Positions 1 to 7,541 of a DNA stretch of 64,000 bases are shown here, piece after piece (within the stretch, counting starts at the first letter, position 1; the number at the start of each line of letters is the position of its first letter). The translations under genes and the position numbers were made by a program. The notes beneath the pieces were generated by a model. The model was not told the DNA's origin, did not search any database, and was given only the letters and a program-made list of their open reading frames with translations. This DNA is from AWTP1-13 sp050248715 (GTDB lineage Bacteria; Pseudomonadota; Alphaproteobacteria; Rhizobiales; Hyphomicrobiaceae): contig JBFWRV010000031.1 of NCBI GenBank assembly GCA_050248715.1, positions 1-64,000 on the forward strand, given 5' to 3'.

Positions 1-300
1 GATACACAGGTTCGAGGCGACCCGGCGCAGCCAGGGGCGCACGCCGTGGGGCCCAAGCTCGAGCCCGGCGGCATTGCGCCACAGCCTCAACAACGCCTCC
101 GGCGCCACGACTTCCGCCACCGCATCGTCCCGCAGCATTCTGCGGGCAATGGCCAGAACGGTCGGCAGATGCCGGTCCACGAGACCGCGAAAGGCATCCG
201 CCTCGCCCGCAGCAACGCGGGCCAGCAACTCTGTCTCCTCCCCGTTGTCGTCGATCCCGGACCGTGGGAGTGGCCCGGACCCGCTCTTGTGCGCCAGCAC
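1..300 (-). CDS. ECF-type RNA polymerase sigma factor, N-terminal part (runs off left edge)
   Basis: The minus strand from a GTG at 300 is open to the window edge and encodes about 100 residues that read as sigma-70 region 2: an acidic ELLARVAAGEADAF segment, then DDAVAEVV and ALLRLWR (the core-binding and -10-recognition helices), then WLRRVASNLC. A GAGG sits five bases before the GTG, which is why I chose this start. Region 4 would lie outside the window. ECF factors direct core polymerase to a small regulon and are normally held by an anti-sigma factor encoded next to them; that gene is not visible here. The family call rests on the motif pattern alone. Confidence 0.75.
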   Translation of the reverse strand, partial: MLAHKSGSGPLPRSGIDDNGEETELLARVAAGEADAFRGLVDRHLPTVLAIARRMLRDDAVAEVVAPEALLRLWRNAAGLELGPHGVRPWLRRVASNLCI

Positions 301-842
301 AATGACCTCGTGACTACCGCTCCTGCGACCGCTCAGACCCTAGCCCACCAGGCCGGCTCGCGTATCGGCGCAGCTGCGTCCTGGCCGTCGCCACCGAGGT
401 CTGCCACCTACTCCCTGGTTGCGGACCATAACGCAGGCCCCTGACACAATCCGTCGGGTGGGGGCAAACGCAAGGGAGTGGGTGGCCTACCTCCCCTTTT
501 GGGGGAGGGCCAACGCCGAGGGCAGTTCGCCCCAACCGGGGGACAATAACGAACCACGGGGCCGCCGGCGGTACCTTCCACCCGCCCTTCGGCAAGCTCA
601 GGACGGGGTCGGGATCAAGGCCCTGGGTCCCGGCTCTCGGGCTGCTCGCCCTCGGCCGGGATGACAGGACCCCTGCAGCTCGTGCCGCGCCTGCCCTCCC
701 CCCTCGTGGTGAGCCTGTCGAACCACGAGGCCGCCGGCGGTGCCGTTCTGGTTGCCCCGGCGCAATTACCCTCCCATCCGCCCTTCGACAAGCTCTGGGT
801 GGTGTCGCGTGCTGCCGTGAGTTGCTCGGCTGGGAGGCGCGG
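301..842. other. Gene-free stretch with dispersed repeats
   Basis: No convincing gene. It holds an imperfect palindrome of the CCGGC...GCCGGGATGAC kind at about 622-665 and pieces of the CTGAGC(C/T)TGTCGAA family at about 590-613, 703-745 and 780-810. The copy at 703-745 forms a hairpin with CCTCGTGGTGAGC and its complement around TGTCGAAC. The long open frames here come from the repeats and the high GC. Confidence 0.6.
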
Positions 843-1804
843 TCACTCGATCACGTCGTCGGCACGCGCCAGCAGCGCCGGCGGGATCGTCAGGCCGATG
901 GTCTTGGCAGTCTTGAGGTTGATCACAAGCTCGAACCTGGTGGGTTGCTGCACCGGCAGGTCGGCGGGGCGACTGCCCTTCAGTATCTTGTCCACGTAGA
1001 CCGCAGAGCCCCGGTACCTGTCGGCTAGGCTGGCAGCGTACGACAGCAGGCCCCTGCATCGGAGAACGCCCTGTTGCCGGAGATTGCGGGCAGGCGATGC
1101 TGGATCGCCAGCTCGATCGGCGCCTTGCGTGGGAGTGTGGGCTGCACGATCACGGCGTCCACCTGCCGCGCGGCAATTTCGGCGAATGCGCGGTCGAACC
1201 CGTCCGCTCCCTCGATCATGTAGGGCTTGGCCTCGATGCCGAGGCGTTCGGCCGCGAGCCCGATTTGTGCCAGGAAGGGCTTCGTGAAGGAGTTCTTGGG
1301 GTCTGCGAGCGCGGCCGCCCGGCGTGCCGAGGGCGATATTTCCCGCAGAAGCTCCAGGCTCTTTCCCGCCAGCTCAGCGGCAGCCGCGGACAAGCCGGTG
1401 ACGTTGCCCCCCGGTCGGGGGGCGAGGCTATCGATCAGGCCGGTCCCCACCGGATCGCCGGACGGCGACATGATGATGGGAATCTCCTTCGTCGCCCCCT
1501 TTGCGGCCTGGACGGCGGGTGTCTCCGAGGCGACGATGATGTCGACCGTCAGTCCAACCAGCTCCGCGGCCAGGTTGGGCAAGGCCGCGAGCTTGCCTTC
1601 CCCGGATCGAAATTCGATGAGGACGTTCTGTCCTTCCACATATCCAAGCTCACGCAGGCCTTCCCGAAACAGGCTCCAGAACGGCTCCCGGTTACCAACC
1701 AGAAGCACGCCGATTCGCGGCGCTCCTGCTTGCTGCGCCCGTGTTGCCAGCGGCCATGCGGCGGCCACACCGGCCAAAGCAGCCATGAACTCCCGACGTT
1801 TCAT
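843..1804 (-). pseudogene. ABC transporter substrate-binding protein (PF04392 type), frameshifted near its 3' end
   Basis: The start at 1804 gives a twin-arginine-like signal peptide (MKRREFMAALAG, ending at RAQQ) and then the family's RIGVLLVG opening, LRELGYVEGQN, LAAELVGLTVDIIVA and DPVGTGLIDSLA...GGNVTG. At about 1049-1052 the frame breaks: after AISGNRAFSDAG the reading runs into a stop at 1025. The next frame continues with LLSYAASLADRYRGSAVYVDKIL, then DLPVQQPTRFELVINLKTAK, and stops at 843. One missing G in a run of four accounts for it. The family comprises periplasmic or membrane-attached binding proteins of uncharacterised importers, common as orphans in Bradyrhizobium-like genomes. 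No permease or ATPase is adjacent. A real null mutation and a sequencing error cannot be told apart here. Confidence 0.85.
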
Positions 1805-1941
1805 TGGATGACCCCGTCGCAGCTCCTGTGCGGACGGGCGCAGCATATCAAATCCCGCGCTTTTCGCAGCGAGCGCAATGCGTGCTGCAAGGCAACGCTG
1901 TCATCGACTCGGGCATGGCCGTGCCGTCCCCTGCGCTCGCG

Positions 1942-3150
1942 TCAGGATTTCGTCCGGCGCAGCCTGCCTCGCGGCGCATCCTTCGGCCGCTCCGTGGTCG
2001 TGCTGCTGGCAAGGCGCCGCAGGATCTCGCTGGTCGCGAGCCCGGTCACCTGCAAGCCCTCGGCCTTCTCGTAGGCCTCGATGGCCGCCTTCACGGTCGC
2101 CCCGTAGTTGCCGTCGAGGCGCCCCGCGTAGAGCGCGCGCTGCTTGAGCAGCGCCTGCAGCTCGCGCATCTCGGCCTTGCTCGACACGATGTTGGAACGC
2201 TCGAAGCCCTCGAGCCTGCTCGCGAAGGCGGCGCTCGCCACCCCTGTGTTGGCGACCGTGTCGGCCTTGAGCCGCTCCTTCACCTTGCCCTGCCGCATCA
2301 GCACCTTCGACTGCACGTAGGTGCCGACGTTGATGCCGATCACCTCGGGGCCGGCTTCGGTGTCGAGCAGGATCGGCGAGCCCGACGAAGCCCCGCCCGT
2401 GTCGCAGGTGTGCAGGATCAGCTGCTGAGCCTCGGCGAAGTCCTGCGTGATCTGTGGCCAGTCCGCCGTCTCGAAGCTCCTGGCGACGTCGCAGGGCCGC
2501 GAGTAGGAGAGCTTCCAGGGCGTATAGTCGCGGTGGTAGGCGATCTGGAACACGCGCCGGGCTGCGGCTTCGGCCAGCACCTGCTCGAGGGGCATCGAGC
2601 GCAGCGGCAGCACGCCCTTGCTGCACGCCGGCCGCGACAGCCGCACCAGCGCCCAGTCGCGCGCGGCATCGATCGGCGGCCGCACGCTGAGTTTCGCCGC
2701 GCCCGCGATGACGTTCAGCGCCGCGGTGCCGTTGTCGTGCCCGGCGATGCGGGTGAAGTCGCGCGCCGTGTCGAAGTTGCGCGCGAAAATGAAATCGCGA
2801 AGGCGAGCGTCCTGGTCGCTCGCCGTTCCGTGCAGGCAGTGGCTGGCCGTGGCGATGACATCCTTGGCGACGCAGAAGGCCGTGCACACCGTCGGCCGAC
2901 GCGTATTGAACAGCAGACCGATCTTCTCGCGCACGTCCTTGTATTTGGGGGGCAGGGGTGTGCGGTCGTCGCTGCCGAAGACGGCGATGGGCTGTGCCGC
3001 CGTGCCCGCGTTGCGCTCGTGTGTGGCCGGCCAGGCAAGCACCGAATCAGCCGCAAGCGCTGCCGTCAGAAGTACTCCGAGCGCTGCGGCCCAGGCCCGG
3101 CCCACATGGCCGCGCCTCTTCGTTCCGCATGCCCCCCGCTTATCCTGCAT
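1942..3150 (-). CDS. Secreted trypsin-like serine protease with C-terminal peptidoglycan-binding-like domain
   Basis: The protein has 402 residues. An N-terminal hydrophobic segment (about residues 18-40) looks like a signal peptide. The chymotrypsin-fold triad is visible: His104 in ATASHC, Asp165 in ARDWALVRL and Ser256 in TGGASSGSP. After the protease domain, residues about 320-390 (LQALLKQRALYAGRLDGNYG, then AIEAYEKAEGLQVTG) match the three-helix peptidoglycan-binding domain (PG_binding_1). It probably acts in the periplasm or at the cell wall on an unknown substrate. It is divergent from degP with 127 bases between the two starts, so the promoters may be coordinated. Cysteines at 89 and 93, 105, 220 and 249 could form disulfides. 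Confidence 0.85.
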   Translation of the reverse strand: MQDKRGACGTKRRGHVGRAWAAALGVLLTAALAADSVLAWPATHERNAGTAAQPIAVFGSDDRTPLPPKYKDVREKIGLLFNTRRPTVCTAFCVAKDVIATASHCLHGTASDQDARLRDFIFARNFDTARDFTRIAGHDNGTAALNVIAGAAKLSVRPPIDAARDWALVRLSRPACSKGVLPLRSMPLEQVLAEAAARRVFQIAYHRDYTPWKLSYSRPCDVARSFETADWPQITQDFAEAQQLILHTCDTGGASSGSPILLDTEAGPEVIGINVGTYVQSKVLMRQGKVKERLKADTVANTGVASAAFASRLEGFERSNIVSSKAEMRELQALLKQRALYAGRLDGNYGATVKAAIEAYEKAEGLQVTGLATSEILRRLASSTTTERPKDAPRGRLRRTKS

Positions 3151-3277
3151 GGCTCATTATTACCAAGTTTTAATGCGACCGAAAGGGCGCCGTAAGGCCG
3201 TCTACCCTATATCCAGTCCGGCAAGAACAACACCGACTCGCTATCAACATCTTCGTCAACCTTCGAGGTTCAACGGC

Positions 3278-4831
3278 ATGGACACCTCCCCCGCCACCCA
3301 TCGTGTGCCGCGCGTCGGCTCGCGGCGCCTGGCGTATGCTTCCGCGCTGACCGGTCTGGCGTTGGCCGGCGCCGTCGGTCTCGGGCTCCCGCTCGCCACG
3401 GTCCACGCGCAATTGAAGCCGGATGGTGCGGCGGCGGTGGGCCGGGCGCCGGTCTCCTTTGCCGACATCGTCGACCGGGTCAAGCCGGCGGTGGTCAGCA
3501 TCCAGGTCACGAACGGCACGCCCAGGACGGCGCAGGCCCCCAGAAGCAGCCCCGCTCCCAGAGGCGGATCGCCGCGGGATCTGTTCCCGGACCTTCCCGA
3601 CGATCACCCGCTGCACGAGTTCTTCAAGAACCTGCCCAAGGAGTGGCGCGGCATGCCGGGCCCCGGCCAGCAGCGGCCCGCCCAGGCCCAGGGCTCGGGC
3701 TTCGTCATCTCTGCTGACGGCTATGTCGTCACCAACAATCATGTCATCGACGGCGCCGGCAAGATCCAGGTCAGCTTCGACAAGGACAACAAGTACGAGG
3801 CCGAGCTGATCGGCGCCGATCAGCGCACCGACATCGCTCTGCTCAAGATCAAGTCCTCGAAGGCCTTTCCCTTCGTGAAGTTCTCCGACAGGACGCCGCG
3901 CGTGGGCGACTGGGTCGTTGCCGTCGGCAACCCCTTCGGCCTCGGCGGCACCGTCACGGCCGGCATCGTCTCCGCGCAAGGGCGCGACATCGGCTCGGGC
4001 CCCTACGACTACATGCAGATCGATGCGGCCGTGAACCGCGGCAACTCCGGCGGCCCCACCTTCAACCTCGACGGCGAGGTGGTGGGCGTCAACACCGCGA
4101 TCTACAGCCCCTCCGGCGGCAACGTCGGCATTGCCTTCGCGGTGCCCTCCAGGACGGCGAGCGAAGTCGTCAACCAGCTCAAAAACTCGGGCTCGGTCAG
4201 CCGCGGCTGGCTCGGGGTCAAGATCCAGAACGTCGACGAGGACACCGCGGCGAGCCTCGGCCTCAGCGACGCCAAGGGTGCCCTCATCACGGAGGTGACG
4301 ATCCCGGGCCCTGCCAACGACGCGGGCTTCAAGAACGGCGACGCCATCCTCGCCGTCAACGGGTCTGCCGTTGCCGACAGCCGCGACCTGGCCCGTCAGA
4401 TCGCTGCCTTCGAGCCCGGCGCCAACGTCGAGGTCCGCGTCCTGCGCGGGACGAAGGAGCAGACGATCAGCGTCAAGCTCGGCAAGTTCCCGTCAATGCG
4501 TGAGCTGGCAAAGGTAGACCCCGACAAGACCGATCCGGCGCAGTCCAAGGGCACCGAGATGGATCAGCTCGGCCTCACGGTGATGCCGGGCAGCGGCGCC
4601 AACAAGGACGGCGTCGTCGTCAGCGAGGTCGACAACGGCTCCGACGCCGCCCAGAAGGGCATCAAGTCGGGCGACGTGATCCTGGCGATCAACGATCTGG
4701 CGGTGAAGAGCCCCGAGGACCTTGCCACCGGCATCAAGGAAGCCACCAAGCTCGGGCGCAAGGCCGTGCTGATGCGGGTCAAGTCTGGCTCCGAGACGCG
4801 CTTCATCCCGGTGCAGCTGAAAAAGAGCTGA
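3278..4831 (+). CDS. degP: Periplasmic serine protease/chaperone DegP (HtrA/Do family)
   Basis: The protein has 517 residues; the start was chosen at ATG 3278, with GAGG upstream and a signal peptide following (hydrophobic about 20-44, cleaved after VHA). The triad is His155 (TNNHVI), Asp185 (TDIALL) and Ser257 (GNSGGP). Two PDZ domains follow: the first starts near GWLGVKIQNVDE, the second near LGLTVMPGSGANKDGVVV. This is the standard DegP/DegQ architecture, which degrades or refolds damaged envelope proteins as a cage-like oligomer. A proline- and glycine-rich loop at about 80-135 corresponds to the LA loop. A two-component pair follows on the same strand, an arrangement I recall from several Hyphomicrobiales; that pair may control degP, but this is inference. 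Confidence 0.96.
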   Translation: MDTSPATHRVPRVGSRRLAYASALTGLALAGAVGLGLPLATVHAQLKPDGAAAVGRAPVSFADIVDRVKPAVVSIQVTNGTPRTAQAPRSSPAPRGGSPRDLFPDLPDDHPLHEFFKNLPKEWRGMPGPGQQRPAQAQGSGFVISADGYVVTNNHVIDGAGKIQVSFDKDNKYEAELIGADQRTDIALLKIKSSKAFPFVKFSDRTPRVGDWVVAVGNPFGLGGTVTAGIVSAQGRDIGSGPYDYMQIDAAVNRGNSGGPTFNLDGEVVGVNTAIYSPSGGNVGIAFAVPSRTASEVVNQLKNSGSVSRGWLGVKIQNVDEDTAASLGLSDAKGALITEVTIPGPANDAGFKNGDAILAVNGSAVADSRDLARQIAAFEPGANVEVRVLRGTKEQTISVKLGKFPSMRELAKVDPDKTDPAQSKGTEMDQLGLTVMPGSGANKDGVVVSEVDNGSDAAQKGIKSGDVILAINDLAVKSPEDLATGIKEATKLGRKAVLMRVKSGSETRFIPVQLKKS

Positions 4832-4836
4832 TTACG

Positions 4837-4865
4837 GGGTGTCGGACCCTCCGGGTCTGGCACCC
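4837..4865 (+). terminator. Hairpin after degP (possible terminator or repeat)
   Basis: GGGTGTCGGACCC at 4837-4849 pairs with GGGTCTGGCACCC at 4853-4865 (two G-T pairs) around a three-base loop, six bases after the degP stop. There is no clear T run, so termination is inferred. The stem has the same GGTGTC(A/G)G(G/A)CC core as the hairpins at 40042-40126, so it may be a mobile palindrome serving as a transcription barrier. Confidence 0.55.
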
Positions 4866-4996
4866 TATTCCGAGGGTGCAAGGCAAGCGAGGTGGGCCGG
4901 TACCGCACGGGCCCCCTCGCTTCAATGTTTGTGGTGCATAATATGGTGCGAGGGAGCACAAGCCCCCGAAACACCCGAGGCAACGGCGAAGCCCAC

Positions 4997-5677
4997 ATGC
5001 GCGTGCTCGTGATCGAGGATGACCGGGAGACGGCGCAGTTTCTGCACCGATCGCTGCGCGAGAGCGGGCACACCGCCGATATTGCCGGCGACGGCGACAG
5101 TGGCTTGGCGCTCGCGCGCGAGGGCCGCCACGACGTCCTGATCGTCGACCGCATGCTGCCGCGCCGCGACGGCCTTTCCGTGGTGCAGACCCTGCGCGCG
5201 GAGGGCGTGCGCACGCCCGTCCTCATCCTCTCCGCCCTCGGCGAGGTGGACGACCGCGTCAAGGGCCTGCGCGCCGGCGGCGACGATTATCTCACCAAGC
5301 CCTATGCCTACACTGAGCTTCTCGCCCGCATCGAGGCGCTGACGCGCCGACCCGCGCCCGAGGAGCAGGCCACCCGCTACAGCGTCGGCGATCTGGCGCT
5401 CGACCGCCTGTCCCACAAGGTCAGCCGCGGCGGCGAGCCGATCCTGCTGCAGCCGCGGGAGTTCCGCCTGCTCGAATACCTGATGAAGAATGCCGGCCAG
5501 GTGGTGACGCGCACGATGCTGCTCGAGAACGTCTGGGACTATCACTTCGATCCCCAGACCAACGTCATCGACGTCCACATCTCGCGGCTTCGAAGCAAGA
5601 TCGACAAGGGCTTCGCCAAGCCTCTGCTGCATACCGTGCGCGGGGCGGGATACATGATCCGTGACGGCGCTGACTAG
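4997..5677 (+). CDS. OmpR-family response regulator
   Basis: The protein has 226 residues; ATG 4997 is the natural start because the receiver domain begins at once (MRVLVIEDD). Phospho-acceptor Asp is in VLIVDRMLP, the switch Thr/Ser is in LILSAL, and Lys is in YLTKPY. The C-terminal winged helix (LQPREFRLLEYLMKNAGQVVTR, IDVHISRLRSKID, VRGAGYMI) binds DNA. Its stop overlaps the GTG of the downstream kinase by 17 bases, so the two are translated together and are very likely cognate. The regulon is unknown. The position after degP suggests envelope or membrane stress. Confidence 0.95.
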   Translation: MRVLVIEDDRETAQFLHRSLRESGHTADIAGDGDSGLALAREGRHDVLIVDRMLPRRDGLSVVQTLRAEGVRTPVLILSALGEVDDRVKGLRAGGDDYLTKPYAYTELLARIEALTRRPAPEEQATRYSVGDLALDRLSHKVSRGGEPILLQPREFRLLEYLMKNAGQVVTRTMLLENVWDYHFDPQTNVIDVHISRLRSKIDKGFAKPLLHTVRGAGYMIRDGAD

Positions 5678-7217
5678 GCTTCTGAGCTCCACGCCTTTCC
5701 GTCTCGCGCTCGCCTACATGGGCGTGTTCGCGCTGGTTGCGGCCCTCGTTGTCGGCTTCATCGCCTGGCGCGCCAACGATCTGCTCACCACCAAGGTCGT
5801 CGAGACGCTGGAAGCGGAGGTCGTCGGCCTGCGCGAGCAGTACCAGGCGGGCGGGGCGGAGCGCCTTGCCGCCATCATTGCCCAGCGCTCGGGCGAGCCC
5901 GGCTCCGGCCTCTACCTGCTGGTCGATCCTGCGGGCCGCAAGGTCGCGGGCAACCTCGACCGCATGCCGACCGAACTCGAGGGCGCTGCGGCTGGCGCCG
6001 TCTTCAACTACGTGCGACGCCTGCAGGAGCGCCAAACCGCCGAATCCCGCCTCGCCGTGGGCGTCCTGCTGCCGGTGCCGGGCGGCCTCACCCTCGTGGT
6101 CGGCCGCGACATCGAGGACCTGAGCCGCTTTGCCCGCACCATGGGCCAGCTCGGGCTCTGGGGCGTCGGCCTCCTCGCCTTGGTCGGCATCGGCGCCGGC
6201 CTGGCGGTGAGCCGCAGCGTGCTCCGTCGCATCGAGGCGATCACCGGCGCCAGCCGCGCCATCATGGCCGGCGACCTCTCGAAGCGGCTGCCGCTGCACG
6301 GGTCCGGCGACGAGCTCGACCGGCTGTCGCAGAGCCTCAACGCCATGCTGGCGCGCATCGAGGAGCTGATCGTCGCCCTGCGCGAGGTCTCCGACAACAT
6401 CGCCCACGATCTCAAAACGCCGCTCAACCGCCTGCGCAACCGCGCCGAGGCTGCGCTCCGCGATCCCGTTGGTGCCGCCTCCTACCGCGACGGCCTCGTC
6501 AAGACCATCGAGGAGGCCGACGAGCTCATCAAGACCTTCAACTCCCTGCTGCTCATCGCGCGCCTGGAAGCCGGTGCCGTGGCCGAGAGCATGGCGCCTG
6601 TCGACCCCGCCTCCATCGTCGCCGACGTCTCCGAGCTCTACGAGCCCGTCGCCGAGGAAGCCGGCCTCGCGTTCGAAACGAATGCGGTCCGGGGCCTGAG
6701 CGTGCGTGTCAACCGCGAGCTGGTCGGCCAGGCCGTCGCCAACCTCATGGACAACGCCATCAAGTATTCGCGAGCCGACGCGGGCTCGCATCCGAACTCC
6801 GCGCCCGACGCGGGACCAGACTCGCCCCAAGGTGCCGATCCGCCTTCGCAGCCAGCCGCCGTTCCTGGCTCAGCATCGCGGTTGGGATCAGGCAATGGCG
6901 CCCTGCGTCCCAAGGTATCGATCGGCGTGCGCCGCGCCGGCGACCGCGTCGAGATCGTCGTCGCCGATCAGGGCCCCGGCGTCGCGCCGCAGGATCGCGA
7001 GCGCGCCCTGCAGCGCTTCGTGCGCCTGGAGAAGAGCCGCTCGCACCCCGGCAGCGGCCTGGGGCTCAGCCTCGTCGCCGCCGTCGCCCGCCTGCACGGC
7101 GGCTCGATCCGCCTCGAGGACAACACCCCGGGCTTGCGCGCCGTCCTCACCCTGCCGCTGCGCCCGGCTGCGGCCACCGCCGGTGTCCCCTTGAGCACGG
7201 GCGCTGCCGCGCCGTAG
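5661..7217 (+). CDS. Membrane histidine kinase, partner of the upstream regulator
   Basis: The protein has 518 residues with a GTG start inside the regulator's 3' end. TM1 is at about 15-36, a periplasmic sensor region at about 37-162, TM2 at about 163-184, and a HAMP domain follows (SRSVLRRIEAITGASRAI). HisKA carries the phospho-acceptor His249 in IAHDLKTPLNRLR. The ATPase has the N box (NLMDNAIKYS, about 361-370), the G1 box (DQGPGV) and the G2 box (GSGLGLSL). Oddly, about 47 low-complexity residues rich in Ala, Pro, Ser, Gly and Asp (about 371-417) lie between the N box and the VSIGVRRAGDRVEIVV strand, where most kinases have only a few residues. The C-terminal tail after LTLPLRP is also extended. 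I cannot name the signal. Confidence 0.93.
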   Translation: MTALTRLLSSTPFRLALAYMGVFALVAALVVGFIAWRANDLLTTKVVETLEAEVVGLREQYQAGGAERLAAIIAQRSGEPGSGLYLLVDPAGRKVAGNLDRMPTELEGAAAGAVFNYVRRLQERQTAESRLAVGVLLPVPGGLTLVVGRDIEDLSRFARTMGQLGLWGVGLLALVGIGAGLAVSRSVLRRIEAITGASRAIMAGDLSKRLPLHGSGDELDRLSQSLNAMLARIEELIVALREVSDNIAHDLKTPLNRLRNRAEAALRDPVGAASYRDGLVKTIEEADELIKTFNSLLLIARLEAGAVAESMAPVDPASIVADVSELYEPVAEEAGLAFETNAVRGLSVRVNRELVGQAVANLMDNAIKYSRADAGSHPNSAPDAGPDSPQGADPPSQPAAVPGSASRLGSGNGALRPKVSIGVRRAGDRVEIVVADQGPGVAPQDRERALQRFVRLEKSRSHPGSGLGLSLVAAVARLHGGSIRLEDNTPGLRAVLTLPLRPAAATAGVPLSTGAAAP

Positions 7218-7338
7218 GTTGGGTCAACCCGGCGAAGACCGCGGGTGACCGACACGAGCCGCGGTCGCGACCAGCGTGGGTCATCGCTTCGCTAACCGGA
7301 GGTGAGGATTGGAAGAAAGAGCCTACCAGCTTGGCGTC

Positions 7339-7413
7339 CTGGGTCCCGGCCTCCGCCGGGATGACATTTACGGCATGGGGTTGCTGGCGTCATTCCGGCG
7401 GAGGCCGGAATCC
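7339..7413. repeat. Imperfect inverted repeat (REP-like)
   Basis: TGGGTCCCGGCCTCCGCC followed by GGGATGAC (7340-7364) is mirrored by GTCATTCCGGCGGAGG then CCGGAATCCA (7389-7413), with a 24-base spacer. The same CCGGGATGAC core is seen at about 622-665. This is a widespread type of intergenic palindrome in proteobacteria. It sits between the kinase and glnE and could act as a transcription-attenuating hairpin. Confidence 0.75.
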
Positions 7414-7541
7414 AGTGCGCTGCGCGACCCGCTCGCCGTCTGCTCCCGCGCACAACCTGCGAGCCGCAACTGACCGACCAGCCCCTCCACGCCCTGATCG
7501 CCGCTTCCCCGCGCGTTCATGACGCCGCGAAGGCCGAGCGC

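Noticed and set aside
46..444. Plus-strand open frame of 132 residues at the left edge
   Set aside because: Proline/arginine-rich composition with no motif; the minus strand in the same place encodes a clear sigma-70 region 2.
1097..3195. Long plus-strand frames over the broken binding protein and the trypsin-like gene
   Set aside because: They are mirror frames of well-supported minus-strand genes in high-GC DNA; no domain pattern.
5565..6830. 421-residue minus-strand frame over the histidine kinase
   Set aside because: Rich in His, Asp, Gly and Val as expected for an antisense frame; the plus strand has all kinase boxes.
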